The translations under genes were made by a program, and so were the position numbers. Below, in pieces: positions 45,800-57,271 of a stretch of DNA of 64,000 nt (the stretch's first letter is position 1; the number at the start of each line of letters is the position of its first letter). Under the pieces are notes generated by a model that worked only from the letters and a program-made list of their open reading frames with translations, was not told the origin of the DNA and made no database searches. Source of the DNA: Buxus sempervirens (Eukaryota > Streptophyta > Magnoliopsida > Buxales > Buxaceae); NCBI GenBank assembly GCA_947561395.2, contig OX387193.1, forward strand, positions 12,276,001 to 12,340,000. The letters are read 5' to 3'.

Positions 45800-47037
45800 A
45801 ATTATCTTCAACGACCAAGAAAAACACAGATCCTAAGCAAATTTGGGTTAAAAGAAGTGAATTGACTTGCCATGTTGTTCATGTTGCTTTGAAGGCTAGA
45901 AATAGTCTCATGTGGTATCTTAATAGTGTTTGCTCTCGTCATATGTGTAGTGACAAATCATTGTTTAAATCGTTTGAAGATTATTCTTGTGGTACTGTTA
46001 CTTTTGGTGATGGAAGCAAAGCTCCTATTGTAGGTACTGGTGTTATTGAAATTTCTGGTTTGCCTACTTTAAGTGAAGTGCTATTTGTTGATGGCTTGAA
46101 AGCTAATTTGATTAGTATAAGTCAATTGTGTGATTCAAACATGGAAGTTAAGTTTGCTAAGGATATGTGTTCTGTATTTGATGCAAATGGTTTGTGTGTG
46201 CTTCAAGGAGAAAGAACTCTTGATAATTGTTATGGTGTGATTCCTAATCCTAATGTTGTGTGTAATTCTTCCAAAGTTGATATACATGAATTGTGGCATC
46301 AAAGGTTTGGTCATTTGAATTTTAAAAACTTGACTGAATTGTCCAAGCATGAATTTGTGAGAGATCTTCCCAAGCTTGCCAAAGTAGAACCAAATTTGTG
46401 TGGGTCATGTCAGTTGGGAAAGCAAACAAGGTCTAGTCACAAAAAGACCACTGAATGTTTAACCCACAAACCTCTTGAATTGTTGTACATGGACCTTATG
46501 GGTCCTTCTAGGACTAAAAGTCTTGGTAGTAGGAGGTACATTTTGGTTATTGTGGATGATTTCTCCAGATTCACTTAGGTTGAGTTATTAAGAGAAAAAT
46601 CTGAAGCAAGTGAGTTGATTAAGTCTTTGTGTCGGAGACTCTCTAATGAAAAAGAGTCTAAGGTTGGTAAGATGAGGAGTGACCATGGGAAAGAGTTTGA
46701 TAACTCAATCCTCGAAAATTTTTGTCTTGAAGAGGGAATTCATCGTGAGTTCTCTGCTCCTATTACTCCACAACAAAACGGAGTAGTTGAGAGGAAAAAC
46801 AGGGTTCTTCAAAAGATGGCAAGAGTTATGATTCATGCCAAGGGTGTGGCCATGTATTTCTGAGGAGAAGCTATTAACACGGCTTGTCATGTGATTAATA
46901 GGGTGTATTTGAGGCCTGGGAGTACTGAGATTCCTTATGAAATTTGGTTTGGTAAAAAGCCCACTGTCAAATACTTTCGTGTTTTTGGAAGTAAATGTTT
47001 TATTTTGAGAGATAGGGAGAATTTGGCTAAGTTTGAT
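45800..47037 (+). CDS. pol: Sirevirus protease remnant and integrase
   Basis: The start matches the copia protease end and GAG-pre-integrase region: WYLNSVCSRHMC, FGDGSKAPIVGTGVI, then the zinc finger ELWHQRFGHLNFKNL..CGSCQLGKQ. The integrase core follows with LELLYMDLMGPSR and VDDFSRFT, then the later core part (KMRSDHGKEFDN, PQQNGVVERKNR). The region is broken, and a hAT MITE splits its last part from the RT. Confidence 0.88.
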
Positions 47038-47045
47038 GCCAAGAG

Positions 47046-47750
47046 TAGAGGTGGCAATTGTGACCCGTGACCCGCCAACCTGCCCAAACCCGCCCTGTCT
47101 TAGGCGGGTTAGGGTTGACTATTTCAATAAGCGGGTTGGGTTAGGGTCATGAATTCTCAACCCGATTATAAACGGGTTGGGTTAGGGTTTGACCCCTCAA
47201 CTCGAAATGACCCGATTACAACCCGTTTATTTTTTTGTATAATGAAAGTTTGAAAAATTATAATAACAATACTTGTGGCTATTCAATCTTTCTTCTTTTA
47301 ATATAAATAATGACAAAGGATAAAGTGAAGAAAGACTTTTTACATATAAATATTTCAAATTTCTTAGCTTTTACTAATATAAATTGACACATTGATGACA
47401 AGTAAAGTTTTTTAAAACTTTATTATTACGTTTTAGTTCTTTTCTTCATGTTATTTTAGTTTTATCTTAATGATTGTTGTGTTATTATGCTTGTTAGGTG
47501 TTCTTTAATATTAGAATGAATTAAAAAATAGAATTTGTATAGACTTTGACATTAGAATGAATTAAAATTTTTATTTTTTAGTAGTAATTTAAATTATTTA
47601 AACGGGTTGGCGGGTTAGAGCGGGTTGGGTTAGGGTTGGGATATTCCAACCCGTTTATTAAACGGGCGGGTTTGGGTTGAGCCTTGGCTTGTTAACCCCA
47701 TACATCAACCCGACCCAAACCCGCCCGAACCCAACCCATTGCCACCTCTA
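47046..47750. mobile_element. Non-autonomous hAT element (MITE), 705 bp
   Basis: Perfect 13 bp terminal inverted repeats, TAGAGGTGGCAAT and ATTGCCACCTCTA, with an exact 8 bp target duplication GCCAAGAG (47038-47045 and 47751-47758). Both ends carry subterminal GGGTTAGGGTTG and AACCCG words in opposite directions. The middle is AT-rich and non-coding. hAT transposases cut such termini and make 8 bp duplications, so it depends on another element. It went into the sirevirus between integrase and RT and is structurally complete. Confidence 0.95.
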
Positions 47751-47758
47751 GCCAAGAG

Positions 47759-49660
47759 TGATGAAGGAATCTTCTTAGGTTATTCTAAGAATAGCAGGGC
47801 TTACCGTGTGTATAATTTACGTACACACACTGTCATGGAATCCATCAATGTTGTGGTGGATGAAAGGGTTGATAAGTCTCAAGTTGAGGGGGAGACTATC
47901 CTAGAAGTAGGGGATAATGACTTGACAGTTCAAATTCAAAATCCTAAGTCATCTGAGTCATCTCCTTCAAATTCTGAAGAGAGTTCTTCTTCAACTCCAG
48001 GTCCTACAAAAGAACCTTCCTCTAGAGTTAAGTTAAATCATCCCAAAGAGTTGTTAATTGGTGATTTGAATGAAAGGATGAGACTTCGTATGAAAGTCCT
48101 AAATCAAATGTCTTTTGCATCCTATGTGTCAACTCTTGAACTTAAGAAGGTAGAAGAAGCACTTACTAATGAGTGCTGGATTAATGCCATGCATGATAAA
48201 TTAAACCAATTCATTAGAAATGATGTGTGTTATCTTGTTCCTAGACCTGAAAATTATAATGTTATTGGAACCAAATGGAATTTCAAGAACAAGTCAGATG
48301 AACATGTTACTATTGTGAGAAATAAGGCTAGGTTGGTTGCACAGGGATATACCCAAGTTGAGGGTATTGATTTTGATGAAACTTTTGCCCCTGTAGCTAG
48401 ACTTGAATCTATAAGGATTTTACTTGTTATAGCTTTTTACATGGGTTTTAAATTGCATCAAATGGATGTAAAAAGTGCTTTTCTGAATGGGATACTTCAT
48501 GAAGAGGTATATGTTGAACAACCCAAGGGGTTTGTTGATCCAAAGTTATCACATCATGTGTTTAGGCTTAAGAAAGCCTTGTATGGGTTGAAACAAGCTC
48601 CTAGAGCTTGGTATGAGAGACTTACTGCATATCTCTTAGATCACCAGTTTACAAGAGGAGGAGTTGATAGAACTCTATTTATTAGAAAGGATGAAAGCAA
48701 TTTCACTGTTGCTCAAATTTATGTGGATGATATTGTGTTGGTTCTTTAATTGAATCTCTTGCTTTAAACTTTGCTAAAGTTATGCAACATGAATTTGAGA
48801 TGAGTATAGTTGGTGAACGAAATTTTTTCTTAGGTCTTCAGATTTCTCAATCTACAGATGGGATTTTCATATCTAAATTTAAATATGCTAAATACCTTGC
48901 GAAGAGATTTGTGTTGGACAGCAAGAAAAACACCAGAACCCCTATGAGCACTACCTTGAAACTTGATTCTGATTTGTCTGGAAAGAGTGTAGATAACACT
49001 CTTTATAGAAGCATGATAGGTAGTCTTTTGTACCTTATAGCTAGTAGGCCTGATATTGCCTTTAGTGTAGGTGTGTGTGCTAGATTCCAAGCAAATCCTA
49101 GAGAGTCTCACTTGTGTACTGTTAAACGTGTCATACGATATGTTAATGGTACTGTGGATCATGGTATATGATTCTCTAGAGACACTTCTGCAATTCTGGC
49201 AGGCTATTCTGATGCCGATTGGGCTGGAAATGCAGATGATAGGAAGAGTACAACTGGAGGTTGTTTCTATGTTGGGAACAATCTAATGGCATGGATAAGC
49301 AAGAAGCAAAACTCTATTTCCTTGTCCACAGCTGAAGCTGAGTATATAGCTTCTAGTAGTGGTTGCACTCAATTGCTTTGGATGAAGCAAATGTTGAGTG
49401 ATTATGGGATTGAATAGGGGACTATTGTCTTATATTGTGATAATACAAGTGCTATTAATATTTCCAAAAACCCTGTTCAGCACTCTTGAACCAAGCACAT
49501 TGATATACGACATCACTTTATTCGAGAGTTGGTAGAAGATCATGTGATATCTCTTGAACACATTCCATCTGAAAGTCAATTAGCTGACCACTTTACCAAA
49601 CCTTTAGATGCTCTTAGGTTTGAGTTTCTTAGGAAAGCTATTGGTGTTGATCTTTTTCAT
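47759..49660 (+). CDS. pol: Sirevirus reverse transcriptase and RNase H
   Basis: Copies element RNA into DNA. RT motifs are clear: [50 protein letters not shown] and the catalytic YVDDIVLV. The RNase H part has [37 protein letters not shown], a YCDNTSAI motif and the terminal [10 protein letters not shown]. This order, after integrase, defines Ty1/copia. The region is broken in a few places. Confidence 0.92.
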
Positions 49661-51443
49661 TAAGAAGGACCTTGTAGCATGCTTTAGGGTGTCTCATGCA
49701 TATTTTTCTTCTTTAGCATGCTTATTTGTTTTTGTTATTTTGTATTTTGCTTTTGTATATATATATATTTTTTTTTGTATTTTGGTTTTTGGTGTTTGTA
49801 TGTGTTCTTGTCTTGACATTGGTCAACTATAGGATAAGTATAATGTTTTAAAAATATATAATTTTTTGTTATATTTTGGGAACCTAAAAACTCTTCAAAG
49901 ATGATTTCTCAAGTTTGGTTTCAACACTTTCTAATAATATCACAATCATCTTGCTAAATTCTATTTGTGGTTTGAACATCATATACACATACCAAATACA
50001 ATTGAGGAAGCTTATTTTTTTATTTGGGTGTTGTGTGGATAGGCAATCCTTGATTTATTCTTGTCTATCTTAAGTTGAAAAGACCCTAGCATATGACCTT
50101 GTGTTAAAAAGAGATTTCTCCCTTTTGTTTAAAAGAAAAAGTTATATGAAAAGAACTCTGGGATGAAATGTAAACCCCAGACATATTGAGTTCAAAAAGA
50201 AAGAGAATCACAAGGAGTATAACCATGGAATAAGCTGTAAACTCAGATATTCTAAGGAACACTACTCTTTATGCAAAAAGAATTGTAAGAAACAGGAGGA
50301 GAAAATTTCAATAACATAATGTTTAGGTCTTAAAAATTCATGAAAAGGTTCTTTTCAATTTTTAGAGAGACTTGGGTAATATTGGATTTCTTGATTAATG
50401 GCCAACTCCTCTTCACCAAGCTCTCATATAGGCAAACTTGTTGTATTTGACTTTGCACATGCACACAAACACAATTGGTAATTTGGTTGAGTTGTTGTGT
50501 AATTATTTGGGAGTATTGAAGTTGAGTTTGTTCAAATCTAAATTTTAGAGCAAAATGGTTCTCAAAATGTGTCAAAATTTGAGTTTTCAAGAGTTTATAC
50601 TTGTTTTATAGTTTTCTGTATGTCTTTAATGCTTTTAAGTTTGTTTGTAGTGTTTTTGGTTGAAGAGAGATGAGTTTTCTTGCAGAAATTTGGAAATTTT
50701 TTCTGAACTTTTAGTGATCGTTCGAACAGTCTATCGAACGTTAACAAGCGTTGGGTATTTCTTCGAACGTTCCGCGAACGCTTATCGAACGTTGCTTTAA
50801 AACGAAATTTTTTGTTTAACGTTCGCCAAATGTTCGAACGTTCAAGTTAAAAGTTTTTTTTAAAGGTCGCGTGCGAAAAGGGTTTTAGGGCTTTTATTCT
50901 CGTTCGAAACGAAACACGTTCGAACGTCTGGCGATTTTGGGGCTTTAGTTTTTCTTCGTGATTTCTCGTCGATTCTCGTCTTCAAATCTTGATTCAAGGT
51001 AAGATCTTTGGTTTTCATGCATTATTTTCTGTTTTCTCACTTTGTTCATCATCGGCTAGGGTTTTCTAGGGTTTTAAACGTTAAATCTTTGATTTGTTCG
51101 TGGTTTTTGGTTTATTTTTGTTCAAATCGTGTTTAAAATGTTCTATTCTTGTTTTATTGTTGATTTCCAGTGATTTAATGGCCGATTTTGTTAAAGTTCA
51201 TGTTTTGGTCAAAAAACCCCAAATCTAGGTTTGTTTTCTTTAACGTTCGCCGAACGGTCAAACATTGCTCTACTGATTGCTTGCTACTTGTTTTGATCAA
51301 ATTGTTTTTCATGCATTTTATCTTTCATTAGCATGTAGTTTAATTTTAAAGTTTGTGCTTCATGTTATCATTTTCTAACTCGTGATTGTGGTTCTTATTG
51401 TGTTTGTTTTTTTTTTTACTTTCTTGTTCTATTCCATTCCTAG
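49661..51443 (+). other. Sirevirus spacer between pol and the extra ORF
   Basis: Non-coding. At 50719-50935 and again at about 51243 it has many CGTTCG words like those in the LTR, including a perfect 12 bp palindrome ACGTTCGAACGT at 50916-50927. AGGTAAGATC near 50998 looks like a splice donor. In this group the extra ORF is thought to be expressed from spliced RNA. Confidence 0.65.
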
Positions 51444-52582
51444 ATGCCTAGGAAAAAATCTCTTGGTACAAAAAACACCAACAAGAAACCTCGTCTTGAT
51501 GATTCCGTTTTTGTTGATAAGAGAGCGGGAAAAAATTATGAGGATTACTTTTGTGATCGGATCGTCATAATTGAGAGAGAGGTTAAATTTGGATCTCTTC
51601 TTGATGAGATCACTGACTGTTTTAAGGATAGAGGTTGGGATCCCATGTTTGGGAATTTTATTCTTCCCTCTGTAAAGATGATTAGAGAATTCTTCACCAA
51701 CATCCATGATGTCGACTATAAAAAGTTTGAATTCTCTACTTATCTTAGAGGCACCACTTTTCATGTAGATCCTGATATAATTGCCTCTGTTTTTGGCCTT
51801 CCTCGGGTCCCTAATCCTCAATATCCTTATCCTCCGCCTACTCCTGATTTTCAAAATGAGGTTATTGATACTCTTCTATATCTTGGAAGAGGTAATTGGG
51901 TATATAGAGGTGGAGCTTTAGGGGTTCATAGATTTGTGGCCGAAACAATTGTTATTTTTTGAATCCAAAGTCATAATTTGTTTCCTGTAGCTCACAAATC
52001 TTCTGTATCCTTTGATAAGTGTTTGTTTTTGTATGCTTTGAAGAAGCATCATTCCATTGATTTGCCCTCTGTCATCTGTTCTAAAATCTTGGATGTGTTT
52101 TTCAACTCCAAGAAGACTTATGGTCTTCCCTACGGGTGTTTGATTGCCCATTTAGTTCGTGCCCTCAATATTTCTTTCCCTCAATTGGAATTGTGCAAGG
52201 CTTCCAATCCTATCACCGAATCCACTCTTAAACAGAGCCGTGCTCATCTGTCTTCCACTCCAGCTCCTGATCCGGATGATCTTGCTAAGGCTCAGCCTCC
52301 ATCTTCTTTGCATGAGGAACTCTTGTCCCTCAAAGAGCAAAATTCCCAGATTCTCTCTTATTTATAGAAGCATCATGCAGATACTGTTCTCGTTTTCAGC
52401 GGCTTGAGCTTCAACAATCTAATTTGCAGACGTCATTTGGGAAGCTTGAAATAGCTCTGGAGGGTTATTTTCATCAAGAGGATGATGAAGACGAAGATGA
52501 AGCGCCTGCTACTACGGATCAGGGTCCAAGTGGAGGTGGTGGTAGTGGAGAAGGTGATGGTGCTGGGCCATCTTATTCTTGA
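51444..52582 (+). CDS. Sirevirus extra ORF: putative plant transposon protein
   Basis: The frame after pol encodes a protein of the 'putative plant transposon protein' kind: KKPRLDDSVFV start, RGWDPMFGNF, IREFFTNIHDVD, a YLRGTTFHVDPDIIASVFGLPR motif, then an acidic Gly-rich tail ending near 52582. Related ORFs sit at this place in many sireviruses, where some are described as envelope-like; I see no signal peptide or membrane segment here. The coding sequence has a few breaks. Role unknown. Confidence 0.72.
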
Positions 52583-53070
52583 TGTGATACCCTTTGTCTA
52601 GTTGTGACAAAAAGGGGGAGAAGTCATATTAGTTTCTTTTTTAGTTTGTTGATATAAGTTTTTTGGATGTATTGAAAATGGATGGACCATGGATGTATTG
52701 TTCTGTTTTGTTGTTCATGAATGTATTTGTGTTGAATATTTTGTTTGGTTGTTCATGAATGTGCAAATGTATATGTCTTAAATGAATAAATGAGAAATTG
52801 GTAGTTTGATAATTTTTGAGCTCATTCTCTTATTTTTTGGCTTGTTATTATTTTTGTTATTGTGTTTCAATTACCCTTTGCTTTTCACTTGGTATTTTCA
52901 ATTCTTTTGATGTTTCAGGAACAGGTGAATCAGTATGGGTTTAATAGGTTTATGGGGAGGTCATGTCAAATTTTTTTTGGTTATTTTCATGCTCTAGTTG
53001 TTGCTTGGTGGTTCACAACAATTAGAATATGCCTTGTTGATTTTGTCACGGAATAGCCAAAGGGGGAGTT
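52583..53070 (+). other. Sirevirus 3' untranslated region with polypurine tracts
   Basis: Two AAAGGGGGAG tracts: one near 52608-52620, one at 53059-53068 just before the 3' LTR. Repeated purine tracts of this type before the 3' LTR are a known sirevirus feature. No coding sequence. Confidence 0.82.
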
Positions 53071-53108
53071 TGTTAGGAATATTTTGTATTGGCTTTATTC
53101 CGTGTCAA

Positions 53109-54749
53109 CACTACAAAAATGAAGAGAATTAGCGGCACCTTTTAGCGGCGGTAACCTAATTCCCTCCTCTAAAAGCACTATTACCGGCGGTAAAAACACT
53201 TTCCGCCTCTAAAAATTAATTTACCATTTTTTTCGCGTGAAAATTTTATGGCGCGCATTTTTTTAGCGCGAAATAGCCTTTCGCGGCGGTACCTACCGCC
53301 GCTATAGTAATTTTTACCGGCGGTAACATATCTCCCGCCGGCAAAGAGTTGGCGGGAAGGTCCCGCCAAAAAAAGCCTTATTTCCGGCGGTATCAGTTCG
53401 TCGGCAATAACACTTTTAGCGGCGGTAAGCCTATTACCGCCCCTAAAAGATGGTTTTCAGCGGCGGTGAGATCCTTCCCGCCCCTAAAAGCTAGTTTTTA
53501 GCGGCGGTATATGCATTGCCGCCCCTACAAGTCCCTTTTAGTGGCGGCAGGGTCTTTACCGCCCCATAAGAGACCCTTTTAGTGGCGGTAGTGTCTTTAC
53601 CGCCCTTAAAAGTCCATTTTAGGGGCTCTAAGACGTTTACCTTCGTAAAAAAATTTGCCTAGGTGAAATAATGTCCAACTTTTACCGGCGGTTTTTAAAA
53701 CCGCCGGTAATAACACGTCATTTACCGGCGGTTAAACCGCCGGTAAAGGAGTTTTTCATTTTTTTGAAAAAATCGACTGCAACTACAGTGGGGCCTGTAG
53801 AGGCGGTATACACCGCCTCTAAAATGCTCCTTTTAGGGGCGGTAAAGGTATTACCGCCCCTAAATGTCTCTGTTTAGGGGCGGTAACCGTATTACCGCCC
53901 TAAAAGTCCATTTTAGGGGCAGTACCCGTATTACCGCCCCTAAAAGTCCATTTTAGGGGCTCTAAAGCGCTTACCGTCGTAAAAAAAGTTTCCTCAGGGA
54001 AATATCGTGCAAAGTTTACCGGCGGTTTTTAAAACCGCCGGTAATAACCCGATAACACGTCTTTTACCGGCGGTTAAACCGCCGGTAAAGACCTGTTTGA
54101 TTTTTTTAGGAAAAATCGACTGCTGCTAAGTTGGACCTTTAGAGGCGGTATATACCGCCCCTAAAAGGCTCCTTGTAGGGGCGGTACCGTATTACCGCCC
54201 CTAAAAGTCCATTTTTAGGGGCCGTAACCAAATTACCGCCCCTAAAAGCCATTTATTAAAAAACCAGAAATTACTTTTAGCGGCGGTACGCCAATTACCG
54301 CTGCTAAAAGACCATTTCTAATGGTTCAAGCGGGACTTTTCCCCGCGTTTCAATTTTGACTGTACTTTTAGGGGCGGTAATTACCGCCGCTAAAAGTTTA
54401 AGCACGATTTTCAAATTGAATTCAACTCGCGGGCGCGGAAAATATAAGGTTTAGGGGCGGTAATCTATATGCCGCCGCTAAAAATCGAGTCTATAAATAC
54501 CCGCCGAACCTCTTCTTTTCTTCAAGGTATGTCTCTATCTCTCCATCTCTACTTCTCTCTCTCTTTATCTCCATCTCTACTTCTCTCTCTCTCTCTATCT
54601 CTCCCTCTCTACTACTCTCTCTCTCCATATCTCCCTCTCTACTTCTCTCTCTCTATCTCTCCCTCTCTACTTCTCTCTCTCTATCTCTCTTTCTCTCCAT
54701 CTCTACTTCTCTCTCTCTCTCTCTATCTCTCTTTCTCTCCATCTCTACT

Positions 54750-54783
<34 letters not shown>

Positions 54784-55446
54784 CCTCTCTACTTCTCTCT
54801 CTCTCCATCTCTACTTCTCTCTCTCTCTCTCTTTCTCTCCCTCTCTACTTCTCTCTCTCTCTCTCTTTCTCTCTCTTTCTCCCTCTCCATCTCTCGGCAT
54901 GTATGCTGCTGAAGGACAGCAGCAAATTTTTTTTTTATTTTTTAATATGATTTTTAGCGGCGGTATTTCCCGCCGCTAAAAAACATGATGTCATTTTTTT
55001 AATTTTTTAAAATGAGTTTTAGCGGCAGGAAATACCGTTGCTAAAAGCCAGAAATATCGCCACTAAAAGTCATGATGGCATTTTTTATTTTTTAAAATAC
55101 CATTTTTAGAGGCGGTGAGTCCCGCCGGTAATGAGTCATAACAATAGCGGCGGTAATCGACCGCCGGTAATGAATGGGCAATAGCGGCGGTAACTTACCG
55201 CCGGTAATGAGTGATACCAATAGAGGCGGTAAGGTACCGCCGGTAATGAATGAGCAATAGCGGCGGTAACGTTACCGCCGGTAATGAGTGAGCAATAGCG
55301 GCGGTAAGTTTTTATCGCCGCTATAAGCGTTAGTGACGGCATCTTTTACGGCAAGAGGAGTTACCGCCGGAAATGGTTTTAGCGGCGGTAATTGTTGTTT
55401 TACCGGCGTTAAGCTACCGCCGGTAAAAGTCTCCTTTTTTGTAGTG
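53109..55446. mobile_element. Non-autonomous CACTA (En/Spm) element, 2338 bp
   Basis: Ends CACTACAAAAA and TTTTTGTAGTG form an 11 bp terminal inverted repeat, with the 3 bp duplication CAA on both sides; the 5' LTR has the uninterrupted site. No transposase is encoded. Almost the whole body is built from subterminal-type repeats such as GCGGCGGTAA and TTACCGCCCCTAAAAG in both directions. It includes perfect hairpins at 53682-53710 and 53721-53747 that recur at 54015-54044 and 54063-54089, about 334 bp away. A CT-rich microsatellite lies at 54526-54897. CACTA transposases bind short subterminal motifs, so this body is essentially an extended binding array. The element looks complete as a dependent unit. 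Confidence 0.95.
54526..54897 (+). repeat. CT-rich microsatellite inside the CACTA element
   Basis: About 370 bases of CTCTCT and TATCTCTCC/CTACTTCTCTC words. The Ser/Leu-rich open frame across it is an artefact of the repeat. Confidence 0.95.
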
Positions 55447-56550
55447 CAAAAAGGTTGTATTTATAGTGGTCAAAGTATTTGGGTTAGGTTATAAGTGTTG
55501 CGGTTCAAACGGGGTTAAAGTTGGAGTCAAATTGATGAAGTTACGACCAACGTTCGATAAGCGATCACTAGCCGTTCGAACGATCATGTTCTGCAAAGAA
55601 ACCTGAGAGCAGCGTTCGCCTCACGTTCGCTGACCGTTCGACCGTTTGTGTTCCACAGAGAAACCCGAGACTAGCATTCGACCAACGTTCTTTGGCCGTT
55701 CAAACGATCATGTTCTGCAGAAAAACCCAAGAGTAGCGTTCGCCTCACGTTTTCTGGCCATTCGAACGAGAAGAGGAAAAGTAAGTTTTTGTATTGAACG
55801 TTCGAGCCGCGTTTGCTGAGCATTCAAACGTCCATTAAGAAACGTCAGTGTTAGAATTCCGATATTTTCTGATTTATTTCCTTTTTCGTTTCTACCTTCT
55901 CCTAATCTATATAAGGAGTGTTTAGACGATTGGTAGGGTTACCCAAGACGATTTCAAAACCCTAAAATCGTGTGAGAGAGTTAGAGTTCCTTCTTCTCTT
56001 CCTTCTCCTTCTTTGAGCCATCAAAACCATCTTTCATCTTTCTTCTCTACCTTGGAGTTCCGGGTTGGAGAGTTTGCTCATGAGAGTTCCTGCGATTGCT
56101 GAGCGAATTCGTTTGGCGCTTCACTAAGAAGATATTCAGTGTTCTGGATTGTTGCAAGGTTGCAAATCTGAAGAGTTCTTCAGATACTTACATTGTGAGT
56201 AAGAGTCTGTATTGGGTTGTCTGAACCACTGTCTGTAAGTCTTCTTCTTATAGTGATTTTCAGAGGTGGCACCTTATCGCTCGGAGGGTTTTTCTCTTTG
56301 AGATTTCTCTTAGAGTTTTCCCTTCGTCACCAAAATTGCTTGTGTTGTCTCTTACCTTATTTGCAATTTTGTGTGATTGATTGTTAATTGCTCAAGAGTT
56401 GTGCATGCCTATTAATTAAGAACTTGTTTTTAACTAGTAGAAATTTTATTCCGCAATCGTATTCACCCCCCTCTAGGTGTTATAGAGTCTAAACTGTGTT
56501 TTTCAGTTCTCCAATGTCATTTTATGGTGTTGTGTTGGTTTTTTCAATGG

Positions 56551-56915
56551 CAGGACGATTAGCAATCATAGCCATTCTTGGCCTCTTCGTGCAAGTGTTT
56601 GTTACTCATGAAAGTCCCATTGACAACATTCTGGAACTCATCTCCGATCCGTGACATGACTATGGCAGGATATGCATATTCCCATATATGTATAATAGAT
56701 TTGTTTTCATTGGTACCATTCCCGTGTTACAATGATTAGCAATCATAGCCATTCTTGGCCTCTTCGTGCAAGTGTTTGTGACTCATGAAATTCCCATTGA
56801 CAACATTCTGGAGCGCATCTCCAATCTGTGACACAACTATGGCAGGATATGCATATTCCCATATATATATATATAATATATTTGTTTTCGTTGGTACCAT
56901 TCCCGTCTTACGTGC
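56551..56915 (+). pseudogene. Light-harvesting complex exon fragment, tandem two-copy
   Basis: After an acceptor-like TTTTTTCAATGGCAG the sequence encodes GRLAIIAILGLFVQVFVTH, then SPIDNILELISDP. This matches the last transmembrane helix and lumenal loop of chlorophyll a/b-binding proteins (usual GRLAMLA..GFFVQA..TG.GP..NL..H..DP). The frame ends at TGA 56652-56654, where the family usually has Trp. The conserved Met of GRLAM is Ile. A 177 bp duplication repeats the segment from 56731 with small changes, again without an upstream exon. The intact protein binds pigments in thylakoid membranes; this copy cannot. It is the host DNA just right of the sirevirus target site. Confidence 0.75.
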
Positions 56916-57271
56916 AATCTTTATGTGCAATGCTGTATTAGTTTCCAATATGTTTGGGTTTGCTATTTAAAGTGTTTGATTCTTATAAAAGCTAAGGTTA
57001 CAATTCTAGGATTGACCTCCGTTATATTTTTAATAAGTTTTTTAATACATTTTCTATGTCGGAATCATATATGATTCCAAAAAGATGAAAACCATACCAC
57101 AATGTGTATGATACAAACCAAAATTTGGTTCTAAAGGATTTGGTTCAGTTTAGAAATTGAACCATCCTTATGGATGGTCTAATTTAAATATGCATATATT
57201 TCTATATTGTTTTGGAACCAAAACAGAATCGCATTTATACAAAACTTCTTGTTGCTCCAAAAATGGGCCGG
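56916..57271. other. Short AT-rich stretch, nothing supported
   Basis: No gene or clear repeat. It lies between the light-harvesting fragment and the left edge of the reversed LTR, whose exact boundary is uncertain. Confidence 0.4.

Larger units (their letters stand above)
40349..56505 (+). mobile_element. Sirevirus (Ty1/copia, SIRE/Maximus type), full length with nested insertions
   Basis: Bounded by GTTCT on both sides (40344-40348 and 56506-56510), a perfect 5 bp target duplication. Parts: 5' LTR, initiator-Met primer site, gag with two CCHC knuckles, integrase, RT, RNase H, an extra ORF after pol, polypurine tracts of the AAAGGGGGAG type, and 3' LTR. The downstream ORF and repeated purine tracts are sirevirus marks. 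Without its three later insertions the element would be about 10.6 kb. The coding part is broken in at least five or six places. In stretches aligned by eye the LTRs differ by about 3-6%, suggesting insertion one to a few million years ago under commonly used plant rates. Confidence 0.93.
53071..56505 (+). mobile_element. 3' LTR of the sirevirus, split by a CACTA element
   Basis: Same ends as the 5' LTR (TGTTAGGAATA..TTTTTCA). Removing the CACTA insertion and its 3 bp duplication leaves 1094 bp, against 1099 bp for the 5' LTR. The CGTTCG repeat block lies at about 55545-55830. Confidence 0.92.

Noticed and set aside
47060-47730. Interstitial telomere repeat
   Set aside because: The GGGTTAGGG-like words are subterminal repeats of a hAT MITE with perfect ends and target duplication.
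51444-52582. True envelope gene in the sirevirus
   Set aside because: No signal peptide or transmembrane segment; motifs fit the putative plant transposon protein kind.
54469-54912. 147-residue Ser/Leu-rich secreted-looking protein
   Set aside because: CT microsatellite read in frame.
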